A DNA stretch of 64,000 bases from Herbaspirillum chlorophenolicum (GCF_001189955.1 NZ_LFLT01000007.1:62001-126000); one strand, 5' to 3'; positions 8,535-18,520 are shown, counted from the first letter of the stretch. Notes: a model not told the origin generated them from the sequence alone. Made by a program: numbers and translations.

Positions 8535-8568
8535 GCTGGCCCACAGAACAACGCAACCGTGGGCCAGC
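8535..8568 (+). promoter_or_regulatory. Perfect 10-bp hairpin abutting the waaC start codon
   Basis: GCTGGCCCAC (8535-8544) and GTGGGCCAGC (8559-8568) are exact reverse complements around a 14-base loop. The 3' arm ends one base before the TTG start of waaC, so it covers the normal position of the ribosome site. No uridine run follows, so it is not a standard terminator. Confidence 0.65.
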
Positions 8569-8569
8569 C

Positions 8570-9556
8570 TTGAAGATCCTGATCGTACGCGTTTCCTCGT
8601 TGGGAGATGTCGTCCATAACATGCCGATGGTGGCCGATATCAGCCGCCATTTCCCCGGCGCCCAGATCGACTGGGTGGTGGAAGAGGGCTATGCCAGCCT
8701 GGTCCGCCTCAATCCCCACGTCCGCAACATCATCCCCATCGCGCTGCGGCGCTGGCGCAAGACCCTGTTCTCGGCTGCCACGCGCGCAGAGATTTCCGCT
8801 TTCCGGCATGCTTTGCGCGCAGAGCAATACGACGTTGTGTTCGATACCCAGGGTCTGCTCAAGACCAGCGTGGTGATGCGCATGGCGCGCTTGGCGCCGG
8901 GCGGTAAGCGCGTCGGGCTGGCCAATGCCACCGAAGGTTCAGGTTACGAGCCCATCTCACGTATCTTTCATGATCAAAGCATCAAGGTCGGCTTGCATAC
9001 GCATGCGGTAATGCGGGCGCGCCTGGTGGCGGCCGATGCGCTTGGCTATACGCTGGACGATGTCGCTGCTGCTCCCGATTTTGCGCTGCAAGCGCCACGG
9101 CAACAGCGCCTGTCCTGGATGCCCGATCAGCCCTACGCGGTGTTCTTCCACGGTACCGCGCGCGCCGCCAAGCAGTGGCCGCAGGCAGAATGGATTGGGC
9201 TTGGGCATGCGTTGTCCGAGCGCGGCTTGCCGGTGCTGCTGCCCTGGGGCAGCAAGAAAGAGCAGCAGGCTGCCCAGGCGCTTGCTGCGCAGATTCCCGG
9301 TGCCCAGGTATTGCCGGCGTTGCCGCTGATGGAGGCGGTCAGCCTGGTGCAGCAGGCGCGCCTGGTGGTTGGCCTTGACACCGGCCTGACGCACATCGCC
9401 GCCGCCTATTGCAAGCCGACGGTCGAGCTTTACTGCGACTCGCCGCGCTGGAAGACCGAGGGCAACTGGTCGCCCAATATCATCAATCTGGGCGACACCG
9501 GGGCCCCGCCGAGTGGCGAAGCGGTGCTTGAAGCTGTGAAGAAATTGCTTCCCTGA
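8570..9556 (+). CDS. waaC: LPS heptosyltransferase I (WaaC)
   Basis: WaaC adds the first L-glycero-D-manno-heptose to Kdo2-lipid A at the cytoplasmic face of the inner membrane (GT9 family). The 328-residue length is typical. The N-terminus KILIVRVSSLGDVVHNMP is the family signature, and the C-terminal donor-binding region contains VVGLDTGLTHIAAAY. The start codon is TTG at 8570. It is supported because family homology begins exactly there, but the ribosome site is weak and lies inside a strong hairpin. The gene sits in an LPS-core group with a Kdo hydroxylase and waaA. Confidence 0.93.
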   Translation: MKILIVRVSSLGDVVHNMPMVADISRHFPGAQIDWVVEEGYASLVRLNPHVRNIIPIALRRWRKTLFSAATRAEISAFRHALRAEQYDVVFDTQGLLKTSVVMRMARLAPGGKRVGLANATEGSGYEPISRIFHDQSIKVGLHTHAVMRARLVAADALGYTLDDVAAAPDFALQAPRQQRLSWMPDQPYAVFFHGTARAAKQWPQAEWIGLGHALSERGLPVLLPWGSKKEQQAAQALAAQIPGAQVLPALPLMEAVSLVQQARLVVGLDTGLTHIAAAYCKPTVELYCDSPRWKTEGNWSPNIINLGDTGAPPSGEAVLEAVKKLLP

Positions 9557-9632
9557 TAACTGGAAAGTGCATCACGCGAATGCGTTGAGGCACGTCAAAT
9601 CGCTGCTTCAAACCATGCACTACGCTCGTCTG

Positions 9633-9655
9633 TCCGCCTGTAGCGGGCGTTTTCA
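9633..9655 (+). terminator. Weak terminator-like hairpin after waaC
   Basis: GTCCGC and GCGGGC can pair (one G-U pair) around a five-base loop and are followed by GTTTTC. The stem is short, so it may be only a partial terminator between waaC and the Kdo hydroxylase gene. Confidence 0.3.
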
Positions 9656-9714
9656 CCGCTTTTTACACGGCCGGACGGATACACGGCGTGGATGCTTGCG
9701 GGCATAATGTCGGG

Positions 9715-10584
9715 ATGGAATCGCAAATCATCGAGATCGACCTGGCCAAGTGGCAGGTCGACACCCCCAACGACCAATGGATCGCCGCGCTTGAAGCCGG
9801 CAAGGTGCTGTATTTCCCCCGCCTGGCCTTTGGGCTGCTGGAGTCCGAACTCGGCTTGCTCACCCCTGCCGTGCGTGACCCCAAGGTTCGCAACATCAGC
9901 CTGGATGCGCGCGGGCACCTCAAAGGGGCGGCCGGCGGCGCCGAGCAGCAACTGGCGCTGGCGGCGATGGTTGGACGCTTCCGTGAACAGGCGCTGTCGC
10001 TGGTGCATACGCTTTTGCCCAAATACCGCGAGGCCTTGCGCGTGGCGCCCACTAGCTACCGTCCAATGCAAGTGGAGACGCGCAGCCAGTCCTGGCGCGC
10101 CGATGACCGCCGCATGCACGTCGACGCCTTCCCCTCGCGCCCCAATTACGGCGAGCGTATCTTGCGTGTATTTACCAACGTCAATCCCGATGGTGCGCCG
10201 CGCGTATGGCGCGTGGGCGAACCCTTCGAAACCGTGGCGCGGCGCTTCCTGCCGCGCGCCAAGCCTTACGTGCGTTGGCAGGCTAGCCTGCTCAAGGCGC
10301 TGCACGTCACCAAGTCTTTCCGCAGCGAATATGATCACCTGATGCTGCAATTGCATGACGGCATGAAGGGCGACATGCAATACCAGCAAGACGCCGGGCA
10401 GGTCACCATGCCCTTCGCCGCCGGTTCGGTGTGGGTGTGCTTCTCCGACCAGGCCTCGCATGCGGTTATGTCCGGCCAGTACATGCTGGAGCAGACACTG
10501 CACCTGCCGCCCGAAAAACAATACGATCCATCGTCCAGTCCGCTGGCCATCCTGACCCGTCTGGTCGGGCATCCGCTGGTCTGA
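9715..10584 (+). CDS. kdoO: Kdo hydroxylase (KdoO family, Fe(II)/2-oxoglutarate-type dioxygenase)
   Basis: The protein resembles the Kdo 3-hydroxylases of Burkholderia and Yersinia, which convert the outer Kdo of Kdo2-lipid A to D-glycero-D-talo-oct-2-ulosonic acid (Ko). The 289-residue product has a candidate iron-binding triad: H135 and D137 in the motif HVDAFPSRPNYG, and H249 in DQASHAVMSGQ. I start at the ATG at 9715; an in-frame GTG at 9688 would add nine unconvincing residues. It lies four bases upstream of waaA, the Kdo transferase that makes its substrate, which supports the assignment. Substrate specificity is inferred from family and context. Confidence 0.85.
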   Translation: MESQIIEIDLAKWQVDTPNDQWIAALEAGKVLYFPRLAFGLLESELGLLTPAVRDPKVRNISLDARGHLKGAAGGAEQQLALAAMVGRFREQALSLVHTLLPKYREALRVAPTSYRPMQVETRSQSWRADDRRMHVDAFPSRPNYGERILRVFTNVNPDGAPRVWRVGEPFETVARRFLPRAKPYVRWQASLLKALHVTKSFRSEYDHLMLQLHDGMKGDMQYQQDAGQVTMPFAAGSVWVCFSDQASHAVMSGQYMLEQTLHLPPEKQYDPSSSPLAILTRLVGHPLV

Positions 10585-10587
10585 CGC

Positions 10588-11874
10588 ATGCGCCTGCTTT
10601 ATTCTGCATTGTGGTGGTTCGCCATGCCGCTGGTGCTGTTGCGCCTGTGGCGGCGCGGGCGCAAGGAGCCGGGATACCGGCAGCATGTGGGCGAGCGCCT
10701 GGGTTTCTATCCACGCCTGTCCGATCCGGCGCCGCGCTTCATCTGGGTCCATGCCGTGTCGGTGGGAGAGACGCGCGCGGCCGAGCCGCTGATCGACGCG
10801 CTGCTACGCGAGTATCCACAGCATTCTATTCTCCTCACCTGCATGACCGCCACTGGCCGAGCTACTGGCACGCAACTGTTCGGCAAGCATGGCGCGCGCG
10901 TGGTGCAAAGCTTTTTGCCCTACGACACTGGCTGGATGTGCGCGCGCTTCTTGCGCCATTTCAAGCCGGATGCCTGCATCCTGATGGAGACTGAAGTCTG
11001 GCCGAGTTTGATCGCTCAATGCCGCCGATATGACGTGCCCGTCATGCTGGCCAATGCCCGGTTGTCCGAACGTTCATTGCGGCGTGGCCGGCGTTTTGCT
11101 GCGTTGCTACGGCCGGCCGCCGAGGCTATCGCTTGCGTCGGCGCGCAATCGGAGGCGGATGCGCAGCGCCTGCGTGTCTTTGGCGCGCGCCATGTTGAAG
11201 TCACCGGCAGTTTGAAGTTCGATGTGCAGCCTCCGGCTGACGTGGTCGAGCGAGGCCTGGCGTGGAAGAGGGCGATGGGCGAGCGTAAGGTCTTGCTGTG
11301 CGCCAGCACGCGTGAAGGAGAGGAGCAATTGATCCTCGATGCGCTTGGCAAGCTGGGTAAGGTGGACTGGTTGACTGTGATTGTGCCGCGCCATCCGCAG
11401 CGTTTCGACGAAGTGGCGGTGATGATAGAGGAGCAGGGCTTCTCGATGCAGCGGCGCTCAGTTATGGGAGAGCAATTCGATACACAGGGTATGGATGTGT
11501 TGCTGGGCGATTCCATGGGCGAGATGTTCGCCTACTATGCTGCCTGCGACGCAGCCTTCATCGGCGGCAGTTTGCTCCCGCTGGGCGGGCAGAACCTGAT
11601 TGAGGCTTTCGCGCTAGGGAAGCCAGTGCTGATCGGACAGCACACCTTCAATTTCCAGGTCATTACCGAAGACGCCGTCAGAGGTGGTGCTGCTGTGCGT
11701 GTGGTTGACGCGGTCGAGCTGTTGCGAACTTGGTCTGCAATGTTGTTTGACGAGGAAGAATGCCGACGTATGTCGCACGCCGCAGCCGGATTCGCCCAGC
11801 GACATCAGGGGGCGACCGGACGTACCTTGGCCTTGCTGCGACCGCAGGTCGCGGCTCAGGCGCTCTTACGGTAA
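10588..11874 (+). CDS. waaA: 3-deoxy-D-manno-octulosonic acid transferase (WaaA/KdtA)
   Basis: WaaA transfers Kdo from CMP-Kdo to lipid IVA, the first step of core oligosaccharide assembly, and is essential in most Gram-negatives. The 428-residue GT30 protein begins with a hydrophobic anchor (MRLLYSALWWFAMPLVLLRL). It carries WVHAVSVGETRAAEPLI near the N-terminus and the conserved GGSLLPLGGQNLIEAFALG and GQHTFNF segments near the C-terminus. It begins four bases after kdoO, so the two are probably co-transcribed. Confidence 0.95.
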   Translation: MRLLYSALWWFAMPLVLLRLWRRGRKEPGYRQHVGERLGFYPRLSDPAPRFIWVHAVSVGETRAAEPLIDALLREYPQHSILLTCMTATGRATGTQLFGKHGARVVQSFLPYDTGWMCARFLRHFKPDACILMETEVWPSLIAQCRRYDVPVMLANARLSERSLRRGRRFAALLRPAAEAIACVGAQSEADAQRLRVFGARHVEVTGSLKFDVQPPADVVERGLAWKRAMGERKVLLCASTREGEEQLILDALGKLGKVDWLTVIVPRHPQRFDEVAVMIEEQGFSMQRRSVMGEQFDTQGMDVLLGDSMGEMFAYYAACDAAFIGGSLLPLGGQNLIEAFALGKPVLIGQHTFNFQVITEDAVRGGAAVRVVDAVELLRTWSAMLFDEEECRRMSHAAAGFAQRHQGATGRTLALLRPQVAAQALLR

Positions 11875-11993
11875 GAGGCGATTGTCTTTTTCAAAGAGTC
11901 ATCCACTTTTACTGGTGGTGTCCAGTTCAACAGTTGTCGGTTCTTCGCGATATTGACTTGCTGTTTTGCATTTTTGTCTGATGGCGGACACAA

Positions 11994-12023
11994 AAAAGAG
12001 CAGGCTCGAAAGCCTGCTCTTTT
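11994..12023. terminator. Bidirectional intrinsic terminator between waaA and the efflux operon
   Basis: A 13-bp perfect stem (core AGAGCAGGCT / AGCCTGCTCT) surrounds a CGAA tetraloop. It has an A-run on the left and a T-run on the right, so it can terminate waaA on the plus strand and the convergent efflux operon on the minus strand. Confidence 0.88.
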
Positions 12024-12059
12024 AGCCTTGGATCAGACCCTGATCCGGATAGACAGCGA

Positions 12060-13511
12060 TTACTGCTTGGCCGCCAAACTCACCGAATTTTCGTTAAGTC
12101 CACCCCCCAACGCCTTATACAGATCAATGGCATTGTTCAACCGCAACTGCCGCGCCTGAATCAACGCCTGCTGCGCCGAGAACAAATCGCGCTGCGCATC
12201 GAGCTGGTCGAGCGAGGAGGCGATGCCGTTCTTGAAACGCAGGTCGGTCAGTTTCAGGCGTTCCTGCTGGGCGCTCAGGAAGGCTTCCTGGGCCTTGACC
12301 TGGTCGTCCAGGCTGCCGCGTGCGACCAGGGCGTCGGCCACTTCGCGGAAGGCGGTCTGGATGGTCTTTTCATACGTTACCACTGCCTTGTTCTTGCGCA
12401 CTTCAGCCAGGTCCAGGTTGGCGCTGTTGCGGCCGAAGTCGAAGATCGGCAGCGACAGCGACGGGCCGAAACTCCAGGCACCCGAGCCCGAGTCGAACAG
12501 GCCGCCCAGCGTGCTGCTGGCGGTCCCGAAGCTGCCGGTCAGGCTGATGCTCGGGAAGAAAGCCGCGCGCGCGGCGCCGATGTTGGCGTTGGTGGCGATC
12601 AGGCTTTGCTCGGCCGAGCGGATGTCGGGACGGTTGGTCAGCAGGTCCGAGGGCAGGCCGGCCGGGATGTCGGTGACGATTTTTTCATCCGACAGCAACT
12701 GCGACGGGGGGAGGTCGGAGACCTTCTTGCCGACCAGGAGCGTCAACGCATTCTCGGCTTGGGCACGCTGGCGCTCCAGTTGGGCCTTGGATATCCGGGC
12801 CGATTCCACCAGTGTCTGCGTCAGGCGGAAGTCGAGTGCCGAGCTGGCGCCCACGTCCAGGCGTTTCTGCGCCAGCTGGATATCGTCTTCGCGCGACTTC
12901 AGCGTTTGCTCGGCCAGCAGCAGTTGCTCGGCGTAAGAGCGTTCGCTCAGGTAGGCCTGCGCCACCTGGGCGACCAGGCTGATCTGTGCCGACTTCTTGG
13001 CTTCCTCGGTGGAGAGGTAGGTTGCCAGCGCGGCATCCTTCAGGTTGCGCACGCGGCCGAAGAAGTCCAGTTCATACGCAGGCACTGCCAGGCCGACCTG
13101 GTAGCTGTTGCTGGTGAGCGGCTGGCCGGTCAGCGATTGGCTGGCTGCGGTGCGGGTGCGGGCCGCCGAGCCGGATACGTTCAGGCTGGGCAGCAGGTCG
13201 GCGCGGGCGATCTGGTATTGCGCGCGCGCTTCTTCGATGTTGAGCACCGCGGTGCGCAGGTCACGGTTGTTTTCCAGCGCGGCGGCGATCAGCGATTGCA
13301 GGCGCTGGTCCGGGAAGAACTGGCGCCAGCCCAGGTTGACGGCATCCAGCTCGGCCCGGCCGTCGGTAGCGGCCGGGTAGGCCGTTTCGACCGGCGCTTG
13401 CGGGCGCTCATAGGTGGGGGCCAGCGAGCAGCCCCCCAGTACGCCGGCCAGCGCCAGCGCTGCGCAGAGTTGCAGCAGGCGTGGTGGGCGCGGCATCGAC
13501 AGATTAGCCAT
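12060..13511 (-). CDS. RND efflux outer-membrane lipoprotein channel (OprM/NodT family)
   Basis: The 483-residue protein is the outer-membrane exit duct of a tripartite drug efflux pump. A lipoprotein signal peptide ends in the lipobox LGGC with Cys28, followed by SLAPTYERP, typical of the NodT/OprM family. Two outer-membrane-efflux repeats follow, the usual layout. I start at the ATG at 13511; the frame is open to 13526, but the shorter form gives a clean signal peptide. The start overlaps the stop of the RND gene by eight bases (ATGGCTAA), so the two are translationally coupled. It is the third gene of an MFP-RND-OMF operon. Confidence 0.9.
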   Translation of the reverse strand: MANLSMPRPPRLLQLCAALALAGVLGGCSLAPTYERPQAPVETAYPAATDGRAELDAVNLGWRQFFPDQRLQSLIAAALENNRDLRTAVLNIEEARAQYQIARADLLPSLNVSGSAARTRTAASQSLTGQPLTSNSYQVGLAVPAYELDFFGRVRNLKDAALATYLSTEEAKKSAQISLVAQVAQAYLSERSYAEQLLLAEQTLKSREDDIQLAQKRLDVGASSALDFRLTQTLVESARISKAQLERQRAQAENALTLLVGKKVSDLPPSQLLSDEKIVTDIPAGLPSDLLTNRPDIRSAEQSLIATNANIGAARAAFFPSISLTGSFGTASSTLGGLFDSGSGAWSFGPSLSLPIFDFGRNSANLDLAEVRKNKAVVTYEKTIQTAFREVADALVARGSLDDQVKAQEAFLSAQQERLKLTDLRFKNGIASSLDQLDAQRDLFSAQQALIQARQLRLNNAIDLYKALGGGLNENSVSLAAKQ

Positions 13512-16500
13512 TGTGATTCTCCACATTAATCTTGGGGGAGTGCTCAGCGTCGAACTTGCGCTGACGCTCGCTACCCTTGAACAGTTTGCGCACGACCACG
13601 AAGAAGATCGGCACCAGGAATACGGCCAGCACAGTAGCGGTGATCATGCCGCCCATGACGCCGGTACCGATGGCGCGTTGGCTGGCAGAGCCGGCGCCGC
13701 TGGCGATGGCCAATGGCAGCACGCCCAGGATGAACGCCAGCGAGGTCATGATGATCGGGCGGAAGCGCAGGTGCACCGCTTCCAGCGTCGCTTCGATCAG
13801 GCCCATGCCTTGCGCTTGCAGGTCCTTGGCGAACTCGATGATCAGGATCGCGTTCTTGGCTGACAAGCCCACCACCGCAATCATGCCCACCTTGAAGTAC
13901 ACATCGTTGGGCATGGCGCGCAGCGTCACGCCCAGGAGTGCGCCGAGGATACCCAGCGGCACCACCAGCATCACCGCCAGCGGGATCGAGGTGCTTTCAT
14001 ACAAGGCTGCCAGCACCAGGAACACGGCGATCAGCGACAGCGCGTACAGCGCCGGCGCCTGGTTGCCGGAGGTCTTTTCTTCCAGCGACTGGCCGGTCCA
14101 CTCGAAACCGAAACCTTCCGGCAGCTTGGCCATGAACGATTCCATCTCGGTCATCGCTTCGCCGGTGCTGCGGCCGGGTGCTGCGCCGCCGGCGATCTTC
14201 ATGGCCGGGTAGCCGTTGTAGCGGATCAGCTGCACCGGGCCGTTGATCCATTTTGCGGTCACGAAGGACGAGAACGGAACCATGGTGCCGGAGGAGTTCT
14301 TGGCATACAGGTTGACCAGGTCTTCCGGTTGCAGGCGGCGGTTGGCGTCGGCCTGCACGATCACGCGCTGCTGGCGGCCCTGGTTGGGGAAGTCGTTCAC
14401 ATACGACGAACCCAATGCAGTCGACAGCACGCTGTTGACCGTGGAGAACGGCACGCCCAGCGCATTGGCCTTGTCGCGGTCGATGTCCAGCTGCAATTGC
14501 GGCGCATCTTCCAGGCCTTCCGGACGCACGCCGGCCAGCACCTTGCTTTGCGACGCCATGCCCAGGATCTGGTTGCGTGCCTGTACCAGCGCCGCGTGGC
14601 CGAGGCCGGCACGGTCTTGCAGACGGAAGGTGAAGCCGGTGGCATTACCCAGTTCCGGGATTGGCGGCGGGTTCAGCGGGAACACGATCGCATCCTTGAT
14701 CCGCATGAACGTACCGAAGGCCTTGCCGGCGATAGCATCGGCCGACTGCGATTTATTGCGTTCGGCCCAGTCCTTGAGTGGCGTGAACACCAGCGCAGCG
14801 TTCTGGCCATTACCCGAGAACGAGAAGCCCAGCACCGCAATGGCGTGCTCGACCGCAGGTTCCTTCAGGAAATAATCCTCCACCTGCTTCACCACCTCGG
14901 TGGTGCGTGCCGTACTGGCGCCAGGCGGCAACTGGATGTTGGTGATGATGTAGCCCTGGTCTTCGTTGGGCAGGAAGGACGCTGGCAGGCGTACATACAG
15001 CAGCCCCACGCAGGCCACGATCAGTGCATACAGGATCATGTAGCGGCCGGACTTGGTCAGCATCTTGCCGATGATGCCCTGGTAGCCGGAAGCAGTCGCG
15101 TTGAAGCGGCGGTTGAACCAGCCGAAGAAGCCGCCCTTCTCGTGATGATGTCCCTTCTCGACAGGCTTGAGGATGGTTGCGCACAGCGCCGGCGTCAGCG
15201 TGAACGCCATCAGCACCGAGAACACCATCGATGCCACCATCGACAGCGAGAACTGGCGATAGATCGCGCCCACGGCGCCGCCGAAGAAGGCCATCGGAAT
15301 GAACACCGCGATCAGCACCAGCGTGATGCCGATCAGCGCGCCGCTGATCTGGCCCATCGCCTTGCGCGTGGCGTCAGGCGGCGACAAGCCTTCCTCGCTC
15401 ATGATGCGTTCGACGTTTTCCACCACCACGATCGCATCGTCGACCAGGATACCGATCGCCAGCACCATGCCGAACATGGTCAGCACGTTGATCGAGAAGC
15501 CGAACAGCAGCAGGGTCGCGAAGGTACCCAGCAGCGCCACCGGCACCACCACCGTCGGGATGATGGTGTAGCGGATGTTCTGCAGGAACAGGAACATCAC
15601 CAGGAACACCAGCACGATCGCTTCGATCAGGGTCTTGACCACTTCTTCGATCGAGATCTTGACGAACTTGGAAGTGTCGTAAGGGATGGTGTACTTCACG
15701 CCGGCCGGGAAATACTTGGACAGTTCTTCCATCTTCTTGTGCACGGCGGTAGCGGTGCCCAGCGCGTTGGCGGTGGGCGAGAGCTGCACGCCGATGAAGG
15801 AGCTGGGTTTGCCGTCCAGGCGGCCCGACGTATCGTAGGTCTGGCCGCCGACTTCGATGCGGGCCACGTCGCGCATGCGCACCGCAGAGCCATCGGTGTT
15901 GGAACGCAGGATGATGTCGCCGAACTGCTCGGGGGTAGTGAGCTGGCCGTTGACCACCACGGTCGCGGCGATCTGTTGCGAGCCGGGGCTGGGCAGCGCG
16001 CCCAGCGTACCGCCGGCCACCAGCGCGTTTTGCGCGGTGATGGCTGCCGTCACGTCGGCCGGTGTCAGGTTCAGGCCGATCAGCTTGTTCGGGTCGATCC
16101 AGATGCGCATGGCGCGTTCGGTACCGAACAGCTGTGCCTGGCCCACGCCCGGCACGCGCTTGACTTCGTTGAGGACGTTACGCGACAGGTAATCGCCCAG
16201 CGCGACCGGATCCAGCTTGCCGTCGCTGGAGGACAGCGCGATGAACAGCAGGAAGTTGCTGCGCGACTTGGTGACCTGCACACCCTGTTGGGTGACCGCC
16301 GCCGGCAGGCGCGCTTCCACGCGCTTGAGGCGGTTTTGCACGTCCACCGCCGCGAGGTCGGGGTTGGTGTCAGGCGAGAAGGTGACGGTGATCTGCACCT
16401 GGCCGTTGGCCTGACTTTGCGATTCCATGTACTGCAGGCCATCGGCGCCGTTCATTTCCTGTTCGATCAGGCTGGTCACCGAATCGTCCAGGGTCTGGGC

Positions 16501-16659
16501 GGTCGCACCCGGATAAGTTGCCGTCACCACGATGGTGGGCGGCGCGATATTGGGGTACTGGGATACCGGCAAGCCGGTGATCGCCAATGCCCCGGCCAAC
16601 ATGATGAAGATGGCCAACACCCACGCAAAAACGGGGCGATCGATAAAAAACTTTCCCAT
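13504..16659 (-). CDS. acrB: HAE1-family RND multidrug efflux permease (AcrB/MexB-like)
   Basis: This 1051-residue inner-membrane proton/drug antiporter has the full length of AcrB. The N-terminus [20 protein letters not shown] matches the family. The proton-relay aspartates fall at D407 and D408 in [16 protein letters not shown], the same numbers as in E. coli AcrB. The second half contains the repeated RND core ([22 protein letters not shown]). It works with the periplasmic adaptor encoded 11 bases upstream and the outer-membrane channel encoded downstream. The symbol is by similarity; MexB or TtgB would be equally fair. Confidence 0.93.
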   Translation of the reverse strand: MGKFFIDRPVFAWVLAIFIMLAGALAITGLPVSQYPNIAPPTIVVTATYPGATAQTLDDSVTSLIEQEMNGADGLQYMESQSQANGQVQITVTFSPDTNPDLAAVDVQNRLKRVEARLPAAVTQQGVQVTKSRSNFLLFIALSSSDGKLDPVALGDYLSRNVLNEVKRVPGVGQAQLFGTERAMRIWIDPNKLIGLNLTPADVTAAITAQNALVAGGTLGALPSPGSQQIAATVVVNGQLTTPEQFGDIILRSNTDGSAVRMRDVARIEVGGQTYDTSGRLDGKPSSFIGVQLSPTANALGTATAVHKKMEELSKYFPAGVKYTIPYDTSKFVKISIEEVVKTLIEAIVLVFLVMFLFLQNIRYTIIPTVVVPVALLGTFATLLLFGFSINVLTMFGMVLAIGILVDDAIVVVENVERIMSEEGLSPPDATRKAMGQISGALIGITLVLIAVFIPMAFFGGAVGAIYRQFSLSMVASMVFSVLMAFTLTPALCATILKPVEKGHHHEKGGFFGWFNRRFNATASGYQGIIGKMLTKSGRYMILYALIVACVGLLYVRLPASFLPNEDQGYIITNIQLPPGASTARTTEVVKQVEDYFLKEPAVEHAIAVLGFSFSGNGQNAALVFTPLKDWAERNKSQSADAIAGKAFGTFMRIKDAIVFPLNPPPIPELGNATGFTFRLQDRAGLGHAALVQARNQILGMASQSKVLAGVRPEGLEDAPQLQLDIDRDKANALGVPFSTVNSVLSTALGSSYVNDFPNQGRQQRVIVQADANRRLQPEDLVNLYAKNSSGTMVPFSSFVTAKWINGPVQLIRYNGYPAMKIAGGAAPGRSTGEAMTEMESFMAKLPEGFGFEWTGQSLEEKTSGNQAPALYALSLIAVFLVLAALYESTSIPLAVMLVVPLGILGALLGVTLRAMPNDVYFKVGMIAVVGLSAKNAILIIEFAKDLQAQGMGLIEATLEAVHLRFRPIIMTSLAFILGVLPLAIASGAGSASQRAIGTGVMGGMITATVLAVFLVPIFFVVVRKLFKGSERQRKFDAEHSPKINVENHNG

Positions 16660-16670
16660 CTGGCAGCCTC

Positions 16671-17846
16671 TTAGTTAGCTTTCTGTTGGGCGCCCGCTGC
16701 ACCTTGTTGGGCCGGTTGGCCCGACTGGTTCTGGGGAGCGGCGCCCGCGGGATTCCATTGCACCGGTTTGACAGTCGCGCCCGGCTTGACCTTCTGCAGG
16801 CCTTCGACGATCACGCGGTCGCCATCCTTCAGGCCATCGAGGATCTGCCAGTTGTTGCCTTGTGCCGAACCGGTCTTGACTGGACGCGGCGTTACCTTGT
16901 TGTCGGCATCGACCACGAATACGGACGAACCGTTGAGGTCGCGCATGACGGCTTGCTGCGGCACGACCAGTGCCTGCTCGTCGATCGCCTGTTCAATCTT
17001 GGTGCGCACGTAGGTACCCGGCAGCAGTACGCGCTTGGGATTGGGGAATTCGGCTCGCAACGAGATCGAGCCGGTGGCTTCGTCCACGGTAACGTCGGAG
17101 AACAGCAGCTTGCCCGGCAGCGGGTAGGGCTGGCCGTTTTCCAGGAGCAGCGTCACGCTGGCCTTGTTGTCGCCCACGCTCTTCAACTGGCCGCTGGCCA
17201 TTGCCTGCTGCAGCTTGAGCAGGTCGGCGCTGGACTGGGTTACGTTGACGTAGATCGGGTCGAGCTGCTGCACCAGTGCCAGTTGGGTGGCGTCGCTGCC
17301 CTGGCCGACCAGTGCGCCCTCGGTCACCAGTGCGCGGCCGATGCGGCCGGAAATGGGGGAGGTCACAGTGGCATAGCCCAGGTTCAGCGCGGCGATCCGG
17401 ACTGCGGCTTCGGCTTGTTTCTGGGCCGCGACGGCATCGTCATATTCCTGCTTGGAGACGGCGTTGACTTCCACCAGCGGTTTGTAGCGCTGCGCCTTCA
17501 GGGTGGTCTGGGTCAGCGTGGCCTGGGCATTGTCATAGGTGGCCTGATATTGGGCCGGGTCGATCTTGTACAGGACCTGGCCTTCCTTGACCTCGCTGCC
17601 TTCCTTGAAGACGCGCTTCTGGACGATGCCGGCCACGCGGGCGCGGACCTGGGCAACGCGGTAAGCCTCGAGGCGGCCCGGCAGTTCATTGGTAATGGCG
17701 ATGCGTTGCGGGGCTACGGTGACGACCGATACTTCCGCCGGTGGCATGGCGCCGCCTTGGGCGGCTGGTTTTTGTCCGCAAGCAGCCAGGGCGGCTGCGA
17801 TTGCGACGGTCATGGTAAGGCGCGTGAAACGACTGACTGAGCTCAT
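16671..17846 (-). CDS. acrA: Periplasmic adaptor (membrane fusion) lipoprotein of the RND pump (AcrA-like)
   Basis: The 391-residue HlyD/AcrA-family adaptor links the AcrB-like pump to its outer-membrane channel. A signal peptide ends with the lipobox LAAC (Cys23), so it is probably lipid-anchored in the inner membrane. Lipoyl half-motifs (VRARVAGIVQKRVFKEGSEV and later VTSPISGRIG) flank a coiled-coil hairpin. The C-terminus is rich in Gln and Ala. I chose the ATG at 17846 because it gives a proper signal peptide; the frame is open to 17969 without one. It is first in the operon, about 200 bases from the operator/promoter near 18050. Confidence 0.92.
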   Translation of the reverse strand: MSSVSRFTRLTMTVAIAAALAACGQKPAAQGGAMPPAEVSVVTVAPQRIAITNELPGRLEAYRVAQVRARVAGIVQKRVFKEGSEVKEGQVLYKIDPAQYQATYDNAQATLTQTTLKAQRYKPLVEVNAVSKQEYDDAVAAQKQAEAAVRIAALNLGYATVTSPISGRIGRALVTEGALVGQGSDATQLALVQQLDPIYVNVTQSSADLLKLQQAMASGQLKSVGDNKASVTLLLENGQPYPLPGKLLFSDVTVDEATGSISLRAEFPNPKRVLLPGTYVRTKIEQAIDEQALVVPQQAVMRDLNGSSVFVVDADNKVTPRPVKTGSAQGNNWQILDGLKDGDRVIVEGLQKVKPGATVKPVQWNPAGAAPQNQSGQPAQQGAAGAQQKAN

Positions 17847-18047
17847 AGATATCTCGCACGAAAGTAAAGTGAGGCCGCTGTAGCGGCAATGAAACGAATT
17901 CGGTAAAGCAGATGTTGCGATCTCGCCTGACTGCGAGATGTAGGCTAAGGCATGATTGTTGCGAAGCAAAAAATAAGCTGCCGACTTCCCGGTGGAAGCA
18001 GTTACTTTTTTGCGGTTGATTTACAGCAGGGACTTGGAACGGGTGCT

Positions 18048-18053
18048 ATTATA
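18048..18053 (-). promoter_or_regulatory. Probable -10 box of the acrAB-type operon
   Basis: The minus strand reads a perfect TATAAT (18053 to 18048), directly after and overlapping the AcrR-type operator by two bases. The sequence 17 bp upstream (ATACAT) is a poor -35 box and lies at the far end of the operator. Repressor binding would therefore cover most of this promoter. Confidence 0.6.
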
Positions 18054-18075
18054 CATACATTCGTGTATGTATGTA
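18052..18075. promoter_or_regulatory. AcrR-type operator (24-bp inverted repeat)
   Basis: TACATACAT and ATGTATGTA form perfect 9-bp arms around TCGTGT. From memory, the E. coli AcrR box has the same arm design and length and differs only in a few central bases. It lies between the divergent tetR and efflux genes and overlaps the -10 box of the efflux operon. Confidence 0.85.
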
Positions 18076-18520
18076 TCTGCCTGATACTCCACATTAATTT
18101 ATCAAACTTGTTGAAATAGGCGTAGCAAAATATGAGTGATTCCTTGCATTTTGTGAATCATGCGGCTTTTGCGCCATTTCCGCCAGTCAAAAACCGAGCC
18201 CGAATCCTCGTGCATGCGGCAATTTGCCGCGGCCGACCCGGGTAATCTCATGCCATGCCATTGTGCCGAACATTGTCTTACGAAAACATGACCGTAGTGC
18301 TTTGGAAAAGCCGTACTTCCGTACGGGGTGTCCAAATTCGCTGTGCAGATGCAGCATGAGCGCCGGTTCGTCGGCGCTTGCCGGAAAAAGCAGCGCCATG
18401 CGCTTGTGGGCTCCGGTGTGGTTTTTTTCTTCTTTCCTATCCAGCATGCAGGTTTTGCCATGATCCAGACTTCGATTTCAGGTTCCACTCGTGTTTCGGC
18501 TGCGGCCGGGCGGAGCTGAT
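18076..18520. other. Intergenic stretch upstream of the TetR gene
   Basis: No gene is supported in these 445 bases. Two small inverted repeats are visible: CCGTAC-TTCC-GTACGG at 18311-18326, and a GCGCC/GGCGC pair near 18360-18377. They may shape the leader of the tetR transcript. I saw no clear promoter for the regulator gene; the ribosome site GGAG at 18512-18515 is good. Confidence 0.4.

Noticed and set aside
14329..16674. Very long open frame (781 codons) on the plus strand opposite the AcrB-like gene
   Set aside because: It is a His/Arg/Gln-rich antisense shadow of the RND gene, caused by high GC content.
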